Below, one piece after another: positions 47,501-57,649 of a DNA stretch of 64,000 nucleotides. Location: contig CAKAKS010000062.1 of NCBI GenBank assembly GCA_916700875.1, positions 15,169,460 through 15,233,459 of the forward strand, in the 5' to 3' direction. Numbering within the stretch: the stretch's first letter is position 1; every line of letters begins with the position of its first letter. Source of the DNA: Sebastes aleutianus (Eukaryota > Chordata > Actinopteri > Perciformes > Sebastidae). Made by a program: the position numbers and the translations under genes. The notes below the pieces were generated by a model that saw nothing but the letters and a program-made list of their open reading frames with translations, did no database searches and had not been told where the DNA came from.

Positions 47501-50500
47501 GGGAGTGGGCAAATGTGCTTGCTTTATACAAATATATGTATATATTTATTATTGGAAATCAATTAACAACACAAAACAATAACACATATTGTCCAGAAAC
47601 CCTCACAGGTACTGCATTTAGCATAAGAAATATGCTCAAATCATAACATGGCAAACTGCAGCCCAACAGGCAACAACAGCTGTCAGTGTGTCAGTGTGTT
47701 GACTTGACTACGACTTGCCCCAAACTGCATGTGATTATCATAAAGTGGGCATGTCTGTAAAGGGGAGACTCGTGGGTACCCATTGAACCCATTTTCATTC
47801 ACATATCTTGAGGTCAGAGGTCAAGGGACCCCTTTTGAAAATGGTCATGACAGTTTTTCCTCCCCAAAATTTAGCGTAAGTTTGGAGTGTTATTTAACCT
47901 CCTTCTCAACAAGCTAGTATATCATGGTTGGTACCAATGGATTCCTTTAAAACTGAGCCCACTACAACCCAAATATAGCAAGTTGGGTCAATGCGTTAAA
48001 GAAATTGGTGGCGTTAAAACGAATTTGCGTTAACGCGTGATTATCGTGTTAACTTTCACAGCCCTAGTAATTTGGCATTAATCGATTAGTTGATTGAAAG
48101 AAAATTAAAAAGCAAATATATCAAGCTGAATTGTCAAACGTGTGCCGGTTGCGTCTTCTCCAGTGTGAGCATTTGCTGTTTTTCTCTGTTTTATATCATT
48201 GTCAGCTGAATATCTTTTTGGGGTTTTTGAGTTTTGATCGGACAAAACAAAATGTCATCTTGTCTTGTCATCTTGGGCTCTGGACAACTGCGACTAACCG
48301 ATAATGAAAATAATTGTTAGTTGCAGACCCAAGTGATTTAGGCCATATTGTCTAATGTCTATAAATAGTTCACTTTAAGTGATGAGTTACATTTGACACC
48401 TGAAAGATGACATGAAGCCTCGATTCATACATCTGTATTTCTCCTTTGCTCCACAGGATGACTCCAAACCTCCGTACTCCTATGCACAGCTGATAGTCCA
48501 GGCCATAACTCTGGCTCCGGACAAGCAGCTCACACTAAACGGAATCTACAATCACATCACAAAGAACTACCCCTACTACAGGACTGCAGACAAGGGCTGG
48601 CAGGTGAGTCTGTCAGAACGCACTTTGACTGTCAGCATGATAAATATAAAACACCTGGTGAAGAATCTCTGCACCAAAACCTCAGTGTTTTGCCTTGAAA
48701 CAGTGACGAAATGACCCATTAAAACATCAATAACAGTGTAATCTCCTCACCACGCGTCTTTTCCTCTGTCGCAGAACTCGATCCGTCACAACCTGTCGCT
48801 GAACCGTTACTTCATCAAAGTGGCGAGGTCGCAGGAGGAGCCAGGCAAAGGCTCCTTCTGGAGGATAGACCCGTCCTCAGAGGGCAAGCTCATCGAGCAG
48901 GCCTTCAGGAAACGAAGGCCCCGGGGCGTCCCCTGCTTCAGGACCCCACACGGACCCCTCTCCTCCAGGTCTGCTTCCAGCCCGCTGACACACACTCAAC
49001 TCCTGCTTTGATTCATACAGTCATTCAAGTTCACCACAGCCTCCCAGATTGTCTCGTCTTTTTACATTTATCTTGTTGCACGATTTATGATCGTTGATGT
49101 ATCCCTTAGTGGTTGTATAATTTTGGTCTTTAATAGCAGTTCAAGTCATTTACATTCCTCATAAATATAAGAGCACCACATGTTCATTGGTTGCATTTAT
49201 TTTGGCAATGTTTTACCTACTCTTCATCAGAACATGAGAATTAAGGCTGAAACAAATCCTCTAGAAACTGAAGGAACTCGATTTCCAAAAATCCTTGTTT
49301 ATTTTATTTTTGTATTTATTTGTTTTTTCATTTCAGAATTTTTTTTCTTTAAAAAAACAAACGGTAATATGGCACTTAAATGCACTGAATGGGTTTAGTT
49401 TTGACTGATAATGTTATTGATTTTCAGCAATAAAAATGGAGATTTTTCTAAAAATGGAAACCAATTAGTTGTTCAGTCTTATTCTACTGTTGCTCCTTAA
49501 TAAAGCAAAAGTATTTCTTATCCGATGACTCAATTAATCGATGGAATAATCGGTAGAATATTCGATTACTAAAATAATCGATAGCTGCAGATAAATTTAA
49601 CTGTTTGCAACTAATTTAATGTATCTTGGGTTTAAGTTTAAGTTTAAGTTTAAGGGGTTACAGCCTAATATGACAACATTTTACAAGATTCAGGACTCCA
49701 TTTAACAACAAATCCCATGAAAAGAAATTGATCCCACTATCAAATGTTGTTCCAGTTATTGTTATTCTGATAGTCAACAGTCGAGGACAGTTGTTAACTC
49801 GATGTGTCTGTCTGACCCTCAGGAGTGCCCCGGCGTCTCCCAATCACTCGGGGGTTCTCTCCGCTCACTCCAGCGGCGTCCAGACCCCCGACAGCCTATC
49901 ACGAGAGGGCTCCCCGGTTCCCCTGGAGCTGGACACCTCCTCGGCTCCCGCCCCGACCCCCACCGCGGTGGTCCAGCCCAAACTGGCAGTCATCCAGGAA
50001 GCACGCTTTGCACAAAACACACCAGGTATGAGACCCTCCCTCTCTCTCTCTCTCTTTCTCTCTCTCTTAACATGGTTAACTGTGAGGCTGTCTGAGTGTC
50101 TTTTTGGTTTTCAGTGGCGCTGCTTCAGCTTCTGTTGATTCTGGCTTCGGTCCCGGTTCTCTGCCACAACACGCTCTTCATAACGTTTACTTATCTCATT
50201 GTCAAGTTGATTCTAGTCAGCTTTTCTTTAAGGTGCACACAAACATTTGTGCTTATCAGGTAGGGTTCACTAGTTAAATACAAGTATTAACTAAAAAGTT
50301 ATGTCTTGTAACACAAATCTCATCAGTAGATTTCACTGGAAAACTACAGAAATATCGTAAAATTGTATTGACATTCACATTATTTGTTGGAACACTTTAT
50401 TGTTATTACATGTCTTGTTAAACCGTTTGGCCCGTGGGCAATTTTTGAACAGCAGTTTTCCACGGGAACATCTTAATTTGATACTTTTAACGACAAACAT

Positions 50501-53500
50501 TTTATTACCTGACTTGAATGTAAACACATATAGATCCTTGGTTTGTTTCTTCTGCTGCTGTTAGTTTTCTTTTCCCATCTTTATCTTTCCAACACACTGT
50601 TACAAATGCTTTGTTTTATTGTTACATGGTATACCGATACTAGAAAAGTTATGGAAAACCCTGTTTTATTAGTAGGGATACTTTAAGAATGACACTGTTT
50701 TAATACAGTATGAGCTGTGAGTTGGGTTGATGTGTGACCGCAAGGCCGTGTGTGTGTGTGCAGTGCTCTGCTTTAGAGGATGACATTAGGATTGTATAAA
50801 CATTATATAAACATTATATAAACATAGAGAAGTTATAAGATAAATAGAAATAAGAAGTAAGAATAGAGATGAAATGTAAATATGTGTGCATTATCAAAAA
50901 TAAATGCAACTATAAAATTAACTGTCAGAAATCACAAACTCAAATATAGGGGATATCAGATTACTTTTTTTTAATGAATACTGAAAATGAATGAATAATG
51001 ATTTTCAATTAATAAAAAAGTCATTTTAAGTTCAATGTTCTGTCATTTATTATTTCATTACTTAAATAAACGTAATATCTTATATATAAATATCCCTGTC
51101 TCTGTCCCAGGCTCGCCTGTTAACAACCAGCCGGTACTCATAGCAGTCCAGCGTCAGTTACCTCAGACCATCAAGCCAGTGACCTACACCATGGCCTCCC
51201 CGGTGAGCACCAGCACCTCCCAGCCGGCGGTCCAGACCGTCCACGTCCTGCAGCAGATCCCAGCCGGGTCCCTCAGCTCCGCTGTCATCGCCCAGCCAGC
51301 CACCATCATCACGAGCGAGCCGCAGGAGAACGGAGAGCACACGGGGCTCAAAGGTGAGGCAGGGGCATGCTGGGAAATGTTGTTATGCGCCGCCGTCAAG
51401 GGTATCGCTCACAGAGGTATTTCCTCAAAATCATGTAAAACTTGCCTAAAAACAATCATGTAATTCACACTATTCATTTCATTTATTCTGATAAATCCTC
51501 AAAGTGTTTTGATAATTTCCTACAAAGAACTTATTATTTTTGAACGTATTAACTGTTGGTGCTTCCCAACTCGAACGCCAGCTAATAAAGTAAACCATAA
51601 CTTGTTAAATGGAAAATAATGTTTTTATATTTTTAATGCAAAACATAATATATGAGAAAAGATTAATTTAAAAGGAGTAATATTGGGTATCGATACCAAA
51701 ACTCAAGTTTCATCCAGGGTTATTGTTTTCATAAACTAAAACGAAAATTAACAGTGAAAATATTGTTAGGAAAAAGAAACTAAATAGAAACAATATCCTT
51801 TAAGAACAAATTAAACTAAACTGAAACGATCTTCCTGATTAAAAAAAATTAATAAAAATAAAATAAAGTTTTAGTTTTTGTTCAGTTTGAGTTATTTAGC
51901 TCTGATATATCACCACCAAAAAAAAGGACACAGCAGGATTTCCGTCAACTCGTGTGATATTGAGCCACAGAAACTGAACAGACTTGGTGTTCTAGGAGAT
52001 GGCACTATGACGCATTGCTTCACAATTAATCCCTGTTGTTTTCCACATGCAGTCTATAACAACAACATGATTTAGATATCGTAGTAGATCAAATGCCAGT
52101 TTTCTTCTGAATGTGGTAGTGAAAGAGTTCAAGTTGATTCCCAAATTAAAAGATTTAAACACTATGGCCATTCCTTCACAGTTCAGAAAATTAAAAACTT
52201 ATATTGGCTGTGACTGTGTTGTTAAAATGTAGTTATCAGCGCTGTTGGAATTTGTTTCTGAATTAGCTAAGTAGCAAAGAAAACCTAAAGAAGATGTGGC
52301 TTTTAGAAGTATTAGGTCATCATTTATTGTCATCAATTTACTAAACTGATTGCCATTGTTGATTTCATAACCCTCAAATCATCATCATATTGTTTAGGGC
52401 TGCAACTAATGATTATTTTCTTGATTAATCGATTAGTTGTTGGCTCTATAAAATGGTGAAAATGTCGATCAGTGTTTCCCAAAGTTCAAGATGACAGAAA
52501 ATATTCACATTTAAGACGCTGGAATCAGAGAATTTTTCCTTAAAAAAATGACTCAAAAATTGATAATCAAAATAGTTGGTGATTAATAGTTGACAACTAA
52601 TTGATTAATCGTTCTAGTATTGTTACAACTGTAGACACAACGGTACAGTCTCTAATTAGAAGACGTTTTTATTCACTGACGTGTTGACCTGTTTGTGTCG
52701 TCCTCTCAGTCAAAGTGGAGACGATTCCCACCATCACCTCTATAGGCGGCTCCAGTCGTATCATCCAGACCACCCATTCAGCCACTCCCCTGCAGACTGT
52801 TACCATAGTGCAGCAGGCCCCCATTGGTCAGCACCAGCTGCCTATAAAGGCCATCACACAGAACGGCACCCACAGCATCACCACTGCCATCCACGGAGTC
52901 TCCAGCAGCTCAGGTGAGAAGCACAGGAATTTTATTAGATGTTCCCCACGTAGTTATTGTTTTGCTTCGTTAAGATTTCCACATATCTAACAGCTCAAAC
53001 TGCTCTTCTTTTAAATGTAGTGAGGATGTTATTATGTATTACATGAACTCTGATTGGCCGACTGCTTCACGGAGAAGCTACTAGACTACACTCCTCCCTT
53101 TCCAAGACTGCGGTAACATGAGCTGCCGAGTGTAAAACCGTGGTAACGCAGTTCGCCTCTCTCAGAGGTCATCCTCACCATAATAACACTACTTTAGGAG
53201 CAACGGAAGTCAGACAGCGGCTTTGTGGTTCCATGGTGTTGCACTCTGCGGCTCACGTTACCGCAGTTTCACAAGCGTGTTAGAAAAAACTACGGTGGCC
53301 TTCAGGTTAATGTGAAAAATGTGAAAGACTCTCTCTAGAGCCAGTGTTTGGTTTGTCTGTTCTGGGCTACTGTAGATGACGGAGCAACATGGCAGACTCC
53401 GTGATGACGACCCGCTCCCTATGTAGATATGAAGGACTCATTCTAAGATAATGAAAACATAAGACACTTAGTTTCACGTGATTATACACTAAATAAAACA

Positions 53501-54202
53501 TAGTTATGATTATGATATTCCATTTCTGCTAATGGATCCCCCGAAATGTTACACACTTTACCTTTTAAGATGTCAGAAAATGGTAATCATCCCCATTTCC
53601 TAAAGCCTAAGGGGACGTCTTGAGATTGCTTGTTTCGTCCGACACACAGTAAAAAAATCCAAAGATATTCAATTTACAATCATACAAGACGGAGAAAAGC
53701 AGCCAATCTTTACATTTGAGAAGCTGAAAGCAGAGATTTTGTTTAGTTTTTGCGTGAAAAATGATTTTAAATGATTATCAAAATGGTTATAGATCAGCTA
53801 ATTGATGAATGCTGGTTTCGACTCCAGTTTCATGTTGTCAGTGAATCTCTCCCCTGCCTCCACTGAATAAGAGGAAGTCTTTTATTATCCCGTACAGCAG
53901 CTGAGCCGACCACACTCCCCCACACGCTTACAGATGTTGGTTAACCACAGATTGAACAGCTCTGACAGCGAAGCGCTAACCCGTCTGTTTCCTCCCGTTT
54001 TCCTCCAGCTGTGGCGAGCCCCCTCCACCTGCTGGCGACCCACGCCTCGGCCTCAGCCTCCCTCCCCACCAAACGACAGAACGGGGACCAGCTGGCCAGC
54101 GAACAGCCGGACGCCAAGCGCATCAAATCGGCGGACGAGGCGGCCCCGATGATCGCGGCGGACTCGGACTCGTCGGCAGCTAACGACCCCGGCCTCAACT
54201 AG
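35208..54202 (+). CDS. foxk2: FOXK2, forkhead box K2 transcription factor (nine coding exons, complete)
   Basis: Nuclear transcription factor with a phosphopeptide-binding FHA domain and a winged-helix forkhead DNA-binding domain. The coding sequence joins 35208-35515, 43897-44091, 46480-46633, 48457-48603, 48775-48968, 49823-50025, 51111-51353, 52710-52913 and 54009-54202. This sums to 1842 nt, 613 aa plus stop, with every junction GT-AG and in phase. FHA domain: about residues 15-125, with the GR (33-34), SRRH (52-55) and NG (82-83) signature. Forkhead: about residues 220-315, starting at KPPYSY, with recognition-helix motif NSIRHNLSLNR at 269-279 and a basic RKRRPRG tail that is a likely nuclear localisation signal. 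The Ser/Thr/Pro/Gln-rich C-terminal half follows mammalian FOXK2 blocks (QRQLPQTIKPVTYT, TVTIVQQAPIGQHQLPIK, LLATHASASASLPTKR). It is FOXK2 rather than FOXK1 because FEYMMKKRSVTIG and TFRFPSTNIKITF match FOXK2. It is shorter than human FOXK2 (660 aa) mainly because the Gly/Ala/Pro-rich N-terminus is absent. Confidence 0.96.
36204..36465 (-). mobile_element. foxk2: Partial family T1 element in FOXK2 intron 1
   Basis: TTAAAGGTCCCATATCATGC, TACTTGTATTTTGTGTTTCT and ACGCTCCGTTTTTAATGCAT match the right half of 24264-24800 in reverse. It ends near CTGCAACCAGGAATAAAC without the second terminus, and it lies inside copy A of the local duplication. Confidence 0.7.
36520..36735 (-). mobile_element. 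LINE 3' tail, duplicate of the one at 37137
   Basis: AATAATAATAATCTTTATTTG and TATAGCACCTTTCTAAACAT match the tail of copy B nearly base for base. The coding portion is deleted here. Confidence 0.8.
37137..37690 (-). pseudogene. LINE remnant, end of reverse transcriptase ORF plus 3' tail
   Basis: On the minus strand, frames broken by shifts read LHGLAPSYITELITPYVP (about 37640-37587), then LRSSDLALLVVPRSRLVTMG and APRLWNSIPRDLR (down to 37445), then LFLKTHFYKKGFF. This is the characteristic C-terminal order of the L2/Rex1-type LINE reverse transcriptase protein in fish. It ends in the tail AGGTGCTATACAAACAAAG and ATT repeats. It is 5'-truncated and inactive. Confidence 0.85.
41681..42574. 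mobile_element. foxk2: hAT-like element with an inner insertion, FOXK2 intron 1
   Basis: Ends TAGGGGTGTGTGATATATCA and AGCCATATTGCCCAGCCCTA are imperfect inverted repeats. The interior 42480-42560 mirrors the left end's ATATC/GATAT content. A second element occupies about 41716-41925. Confidence 0.6.
41716..41925. mobile_element. Nested short TIR element
   Basis: GGGCTGTCCTCGACAAAGAA then TTCTTAGTCGACTAAC at the left, and TCAGTCGACTAAGAGGGAGC at the right, form inverted ends. AATGTT occurs on both sides (41710-41715 and 41928-41933), a possible partly diverged 8-bp duplication. Confidence 0.6.
43897..44091 (+). CDS. foxk2: FOXK2 coding exon 2 (end of FHA domain, linker)
   Basis: Follows acceptor TTTCTGTTGCAG and ends ATAAG before GTACTC. 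It encodes CTFRFPSTNIKITFTALS, the last FHA strands, and then the SPVKPVQPQISPLTINIP linker conserved in vertebrate FOXK2. Its length of 195 nt keeps phase 2 on both sides. Confidence 0.95.
44337..45050. mobile_element. foxk2: AT-rich repeat in FOXK2 intron 2 hosting the 28S-like insert
   Basis: The left part has TTGCTCGATTTTGGCAAAAA and ATAATCCCGATTATTTTGG. The right part has CAATAATAATTTTATCTTGA and TTTTCATAATCGTTAGAAGC, a similar AT-rich, ATAATC-rich style in inverted sense. It is interrupted from about 44569 to 44967 by GC-rich DNA of a quite different composition. Confidence 0.5.
44575..44905 (-). pseudogene. 28S rRNA D2-region-like fragment
   Basis: Read on the minus strand, blocks in order resemble the D2 expansion segment of vertebrate 28S rRNA and its edges: GGCGGTTCAGGGGACGGCTG (28S: GGCGGGTCAGGGACGGC), GGTCGGCTTGGAAAGACCCG, TTTACAGCACCCC, CAGCTCTCGCTGCGCC, GACTGTCAACCGAGGCGGAC, GCGGCGATGTTGG, AACCCACCAGACCGTCTTGA and AAATGGACC. 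The last blocks correspond to the conserved stretch just after D2. It is too short and diverged to be functional. The identification is from memory of 28S. Confidence 0.65.
45154..45580. mobile_element. foxk2: hAT-like MITE in FOXK2 intron 2
   Basis: Ends TAGGGGATGGACTGATCCG and TATCGGTGCATCCCTA are inverted. The flanks are CCAGGGAC (45146-45153) and CCAGGAAC (45581-45588), an 8-bp duplication with one mismatch. GATACC/GGTATC motifs repeat inside. Non-coding. Confidence 0.8.
46480..46633 (+). CDS. foxk2: FOXK2 coding exon 3 (linker)
   Basis: Begins after CTCCTGCAG and completes the Ser codon split as AG/T. It encodes SAANSCPSSPRGAGSSGYR through ASGGDSPK, both recognisable FOXK2 linker blocks, and ends in phase 0 before GTGAGA. 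Confidence 0.95.
47370..48330. mobile_element. gcaactaa-type repeat (H2) hosting the H1 element
   Basis: With the H1 insert removed, the left part TTTTGGCAACTGATAATTTG continues into GCATTAATCGATTAGTTG and ends TTGTTAGTTGCAG. This is the same plan as 52395-52640, which begins GGGCTGCAACTAATGATTAT. The ends are inverted (GCAACT and AGTTGC). No coding capacity. Confidence 0.7.
47391..48067 (-). mobile_element. Family H1, copy 2, in FOXK2 intron 3
   Basis: Inverted relative to 6188-6733: it begins TTGTCAATCGATTAAAATAT and ends GTGTTAACTTTCACAGCCCT. It is flanked by TAATTTG at 47384-47390 and 48068-48074, and the eighth base differs. It is longer than copy 1 (about 677 versus 546 bp). It sits inside another repeat spanning 47370-48330. 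Confidence 0.83.
48457..48603 (+). CDS. foxk2: FOXK2 coding exon 4 (forkhead N-terminal half)
   Basis: Exactly 49 codons in phase 0, from DDSKPPYSYAQLIVQAI to YYRTADKGWQ. This is forkhead helices H1 and H2 with the approach to H3. The acceptor is TCCACAG and the donor GTGAGT. Confidence 0.97.
48775..48968 (+). CDS. foxk2: FOXK2 coding exon 5 (forkhead recognition helix and wings)
   Basis: Begins NSIRHNLSLNRYFIKV, the DNA-contacting helix, and runs through SQEEPGKGSFWRIDP to the basic segment FRKRRPRGVPCFRTP. It reads VARSQ where mammalian FOXK proteins have VPRSQ. The exon ends TCCAG in phase 2; intron 4 before it is only 171 bp. Confidence 0.97.
49823..50025 (+). CDS. foxk2: FOXK2 coding exon 6
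   Basis: Starts after GACCCTCAG and completes the Arg codon AG/G. It encodes SAPASPNHSGVLSAHSSG and the conserved KLAVIQEARFAQ block, ending in phase 1 at CCAG before GTATGA. Confidence 0.95.
51111..51353 (+). CDS. foxk2: FOXK2 coding exon 7
   Basis: After TCTGTCCCAG the frame reads GSPVNNQPVLIAVQRQLPQT and TVHVLQQIPAG, matching the mammalian C-terminal region. It ends AAAG before GTGAGG, phase 1 on both sides. Confidence 0.94.
52395..52640. mobile_element. H2-type short repeat in FOXK2 intron 7
   Basis: TAGGGCTGCAACTAATGA at the left, with GATTAATCGATTAGTTG and TTGATTAATCG near the two ends as inverted copies. It is about 245 bp and non-coding. Related decayed fragments are at 31105-31480, 37904-38355, 43200-43440 and 53600-53830. 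Confidence 0.6.
52710..52913 (+). CDS. foxk2: FOXK2 coding exon 8
   Basis: After CCTCTCAG it encodes VKVETIPTITSIGGSSRIIQ and VTIVQQAPIGQHQLPIKAIT, both recognisable in mammalian FOXK2. It is 204 nt, phase 1 on both sides, with donor GTGAGA. Confidence 0.94.
53190..53570. mobile_element. foxk2: Dispersed fish-type MITE in FOXK2 intron 8
   Basis: Contains TTCTGGGCTACTGTAGATGA, GACCCGCTCCCTATGTAGAT and AATGTTACACACTTTACCTT, blocks I recognise as a very common percomorph repeat. The outer limits are approximate and may extend left to about 53025. Confidence 0.55.
54009..54202 (+). CDS. foxk2: FOXK2 coding exon 9 (C-terminus and stop)
   Basis: After TTTTCCTCCAG it encodes VASPLHLLATHASASASLPT, then an acidic and Ala/Ser-rich tail ending DPGLN and a TAG at 54200-54202. 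The last 25 or so residues after KRIK differ from the mammalian end. Confidence 0.94.
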
Positions 54203-55640
54203 TCTGTACAACCAACACACCACACAACCCCCACCACCTTCTCCTCCCTCCACGGTTTCTCTCTCTCTCTCTCGTCCCCCGTCGACTGTTTTTGTTTCTC
54301 CTCCTTCTACCACTGACTCCCGAGGTGCCAAACGGAGAGGATTCTTTTCATTTTTCAGTTTGGGTTATCTGTTCTAGAGCATCACAAGAAGAAAAAAAAA
54401 AACGTAATGTCCACCCCTTTAAAGACTGAAATGTGGGTTGAGAACAAAATAAAGAAACGGGACAAAGATGAACTCCAAAGGTGTCCCCTGTGAGCCACTG
54501 AAACAGGAGAGTGACTAAACCAAGACCACAGGAAGCCTTAACAACGATTAACCCTTAAGAGCTGACCTTTGACCTCAAGCGGTCCAGCGGGGAGACTCAG
54601 CTCGGGGCTGGACGCCACCTTTTCTGTCGTATCTACCTCAGAGCAGATAGGAGACGCCGGCAGCCAGCGGACAAACATCCTCCCCGGACCCGTCGGGACG
54701 GCTCTGGAAGAAGTGACCAACCGAGAGTATGATGAGCATTCAATGGTTTCAAAAAATAAAATAAAAATAAAACGGTCAACGCATTCAGAAAGGGATCAAC
54801 TCGGAGCCAATATTCCTGAAACTCTGGCAGCTAGCCTCTCACAATACTGACCTTCCTTTATTGCAGCTGTACGTAGATATGCAGTATTTTGTTGTTCAAA
54901 TGTGGAGCATAGGATTTCTTTTTTATGTATTTTCACTTATCTAGATAAGTAATAATTTAATTAAAAGGAAGCGTACAAAAATAATGAGGTCGAAGACATT
55001 TCGGTAACTAAGTTAGAAATCTCACTTTTTTCTTTTATGTGGACTTCCTTTTTTCTGTTCGGTGAAACAGTGTAATAGTTTTTCGTAATATTTGTTTCTT
55101 TCCCCCCTCGTTCTGACATATCCATATGAAATTTGCTTAGTTATACCTACATATTTTAATACTTGCACAGATAACCGATATAAGCATATGAAATCTCCAT
55201 GTGTAGTTCCAGATGTTGACCTTTTGCATGTATCCGACAACAGAAGAGTTGTTAACTGTAAATTGAACAGAGGAAAAAAAAGTCCCGCTTTGTCCAAACC
55301 AGACCTGCACTTGATTAAATGTTTGTGTTTTCATTTCCCTTCTTCTTCTTCTTCTTCTTCTTCTTCTTCTTTTTTGTTCCCCTCCCGCCCTCCTCCTCCT
55401 CCTCCTCCTCCTTCTCCTCCTCCTCCTCCTCCCGGCTGTGTTGACGTTGTGGTGTTGGCAGACCCCCCTTTGCTTGATTATTTTACTCTGTTCTGGCGAC
55501 CTGGCGAGTCTGTTTTCTGATTGTACACGTTCCAAACAATAGTAAAAGAAAAAAAATTTGATGTTTGTTCTGCTTCAGTGGAGAAATGCTTTTTTTTAAA
55601 ATAAATTAATTTAAAGCCCTTTTCTGTATCCGTATCTTTT
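54203..55640 (+). other. foxk2: FOXK2 3' UTR (inferred)
   Basis: About 1.4 kb follows the stop without another gene. AATAAA signals occur at 54448-54453, within the A-rich run near 54757, and at 55600-55605, so alternative polyadenylation is possible. The UTR carries a CTT run (55339-55372) and a CTC run (55381-55433). Short ORFs here, including the Arg-rich one on the opposite strand, come from these triplet runs. Confidence 0.55.
55339..55433 (+). repeat. foxk2: (CTT)n and (CTC)n tract in FOXK2 3' UTR
   Basis: Two adjacent triplet runs give an almost pure pyrimidine stretch of about 95 bp on the sense strand. Confidence 0.95.
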
Positions 55641-57323
55641 TCCTTCAGTATCAGAATCATGGTTGAGTTTTTAGCCCCTTTTCAACCCCAGGAACTTTAT
55701 CCCAGAACGAGGAAGCTTTTGAGGAGCTCATTGAGTTTCGACTGCAAGGACCAGAGTCTAGATGAAGTTCTGTGGACATTTGACCCCCTCAAAAGGCATG
55801 CACATGCCGCTGCTTCAACTCGCGTTCCGCTTCATTCACAAAACAAGGAAGTACTCTACTATCGATTAGGATCATTGCTGAATAAGACAACAAACGGCTG
55901 TCATTAGTGGAAACGGAGGTTGTAGTCCTGCTCTTCTCCACAGGGGGGCAGTATAAGAATGGTTATCAGGCTGCTGTTTGGAAAAGCACCAGATGAACTT
56001 TGTCCTTTAACACAAGATGGCTGCATCCTGATTGTCAGATACACAAGTGATGCTGGAACAATGTTAATACTATTGGTTAGTTTTACCTGCATCATCAATC
56101 CAAAAGCAATTGAAAAATAACAATGCTTTACGTTTATCTCAGGTATCACGCAAATGTTGCCTCTTAGTTTGTGCTATTTTTTTCCCATGTTCATTTCTCA
56201 TTCATTTCTTTGACACCGTGTAGATATAACACCGTTTACCAAAGAAAACTAGGAGGAAAAAACAACAAAGAAAAGATGATCAAGTGATGCAGAAGAACAA
56301 ACTGGAACAAAGTTGAACTGAAACGGCACAAAAATAGCAAAGAACAGTTGAAGAGGAAGGTGCAATAAACATTTAGTCTAAATATTTATCTTTCCAAACT
56401 TAAGTTAGACTAAAGTAAAATGTGTGTCTGCTCTTCAAATTGCATAATTATTGTTTTAACTAGCAAGCTGTTATGACCAAGAGGTTCTTTATCACGCAAG
56501 ACATTTTGACTCGTCACAGTAGGTGTAAATAATCAAATTAATGATGGCTGAACTCCATTTAACTGCTTTTATGTCCTGGCATTGTGCATGCTGACTCACT
56601 GGGAGAGAATAGAACAGTGCTATCGTTAGTGTGATTAGTAAAACCTGTGCTTTTCCTTCTACGACAAAGTCAACATGTCTGCTGTGAGAAAGGCCTAGTG
56701 GCCACAACAGAAGAGAGACGCACCGTGATCAAGTTTTAACAAAAGGTATTTATTTAAACCAAATTAAAGGGTTAACTTAAGTGTTTAAAGTGTGGTGGGG
56801 GGGATATCAGTAAAGTCAGTAGGGTGTGATGTGTATGAGTGGAAGATGTGCATAAGAGCAAATCAAGGAACTAAAGCAACAGCTAAACCAGAGTGGAGAG
56901 CTGCCGGCTGCATCCAGTTAAATAACCTCTAACGATCACCTGCAGCGAGAGCACAAGACGGACCGAATCACACAGCACAGGAGACACCGAGGAACTAAAG
57001 TTACAAATGGCTTTAGAGGAGAAGGGAAAGAGGAACACCAGAGACAGAAGACAAATCGAATCAAGTTATGAAATCAAGAAAAGGCCAAAGAAAACAAGTT
57101 GGTTTTAAGATGCTTTTGAAACACGAGCAGTGATCTGGCTTGTTTGAGGATCTAAAAATGTGACTCCAAATCATCACGTATTGAATAAAAGGATACAGTA
57201 CAAAGAGTGGAAAAATATCCCTCCTAAAAGACACCTAATAGAGGACATGTCCTCCAAAATAGCTGAGGATTACAGCTTGTGACGTTAAAGATTCTCTATA
57301 TGCGATTCAGAGTATTAAACGAA
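55641..57323. other. No gene seen downstream of FOXK2
   Basis: Unassigned DNA. An 82-aa frame at 55659-55907 shows no known domain, and I see no supporting splice sites. Confidence 0.55.
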
Positions 57324-57490
57324 CACAGGGCTTTCACCCAGGAGACCACTGTCTGTGTCCCATGTGAAACCAACGTGTTGTTTGTCTTTGAGTTCACATT
57401 AAGGTTCACTTTCACTTTACAAACTCATTTTAAGCCAAACCATGATGTTTTTCCTAAACCTAACCAAGTGGTTTTGTTGCCTAAAGAACG
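57324..57490 (+). repeat. cctaaacctaa-family repeat
   Basis: Reads ACACAGGGCTTTCACCCAGG, GTCTGTGTCCCATGTGAAAC, AAGCCAAACCATGATG and CCTAAACCTAACCAAGTGG in the family order. The 74-aa frame across it is an artefact of the repeat. Confidence 0.75.
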
Positions 57491-57649
57491 TGTTTTTGTT
57501 TAACTCACAACGCTAACCACGTGTTTACTGCAACCGTAGTGGAGCGTCATAGTTTGACACGCTGGGCTACCCATTAACATGGAGAGAAAAAATATATATA
57601 TTGAGGCCACACTTTACTAATTTGTGTCACTTTTTACAAGTATAAATCT

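Noticed and set aside
35208..54202. FOXK1 instead of FOXK2
   Set aside because: FHA and C-terminal blocks (KKRSVTIG, STNIKITF, QRQLPQTIKP, LLATHASASASLPTKR) fit FOXK2; FOXK1 differs at these places.
55137..55535. Arg-rich minus-strand frame (poly-Arg)
   Set aside because: Produced by antisense reading of the CTT/CTC runs in the FOXK2 3' UTR.
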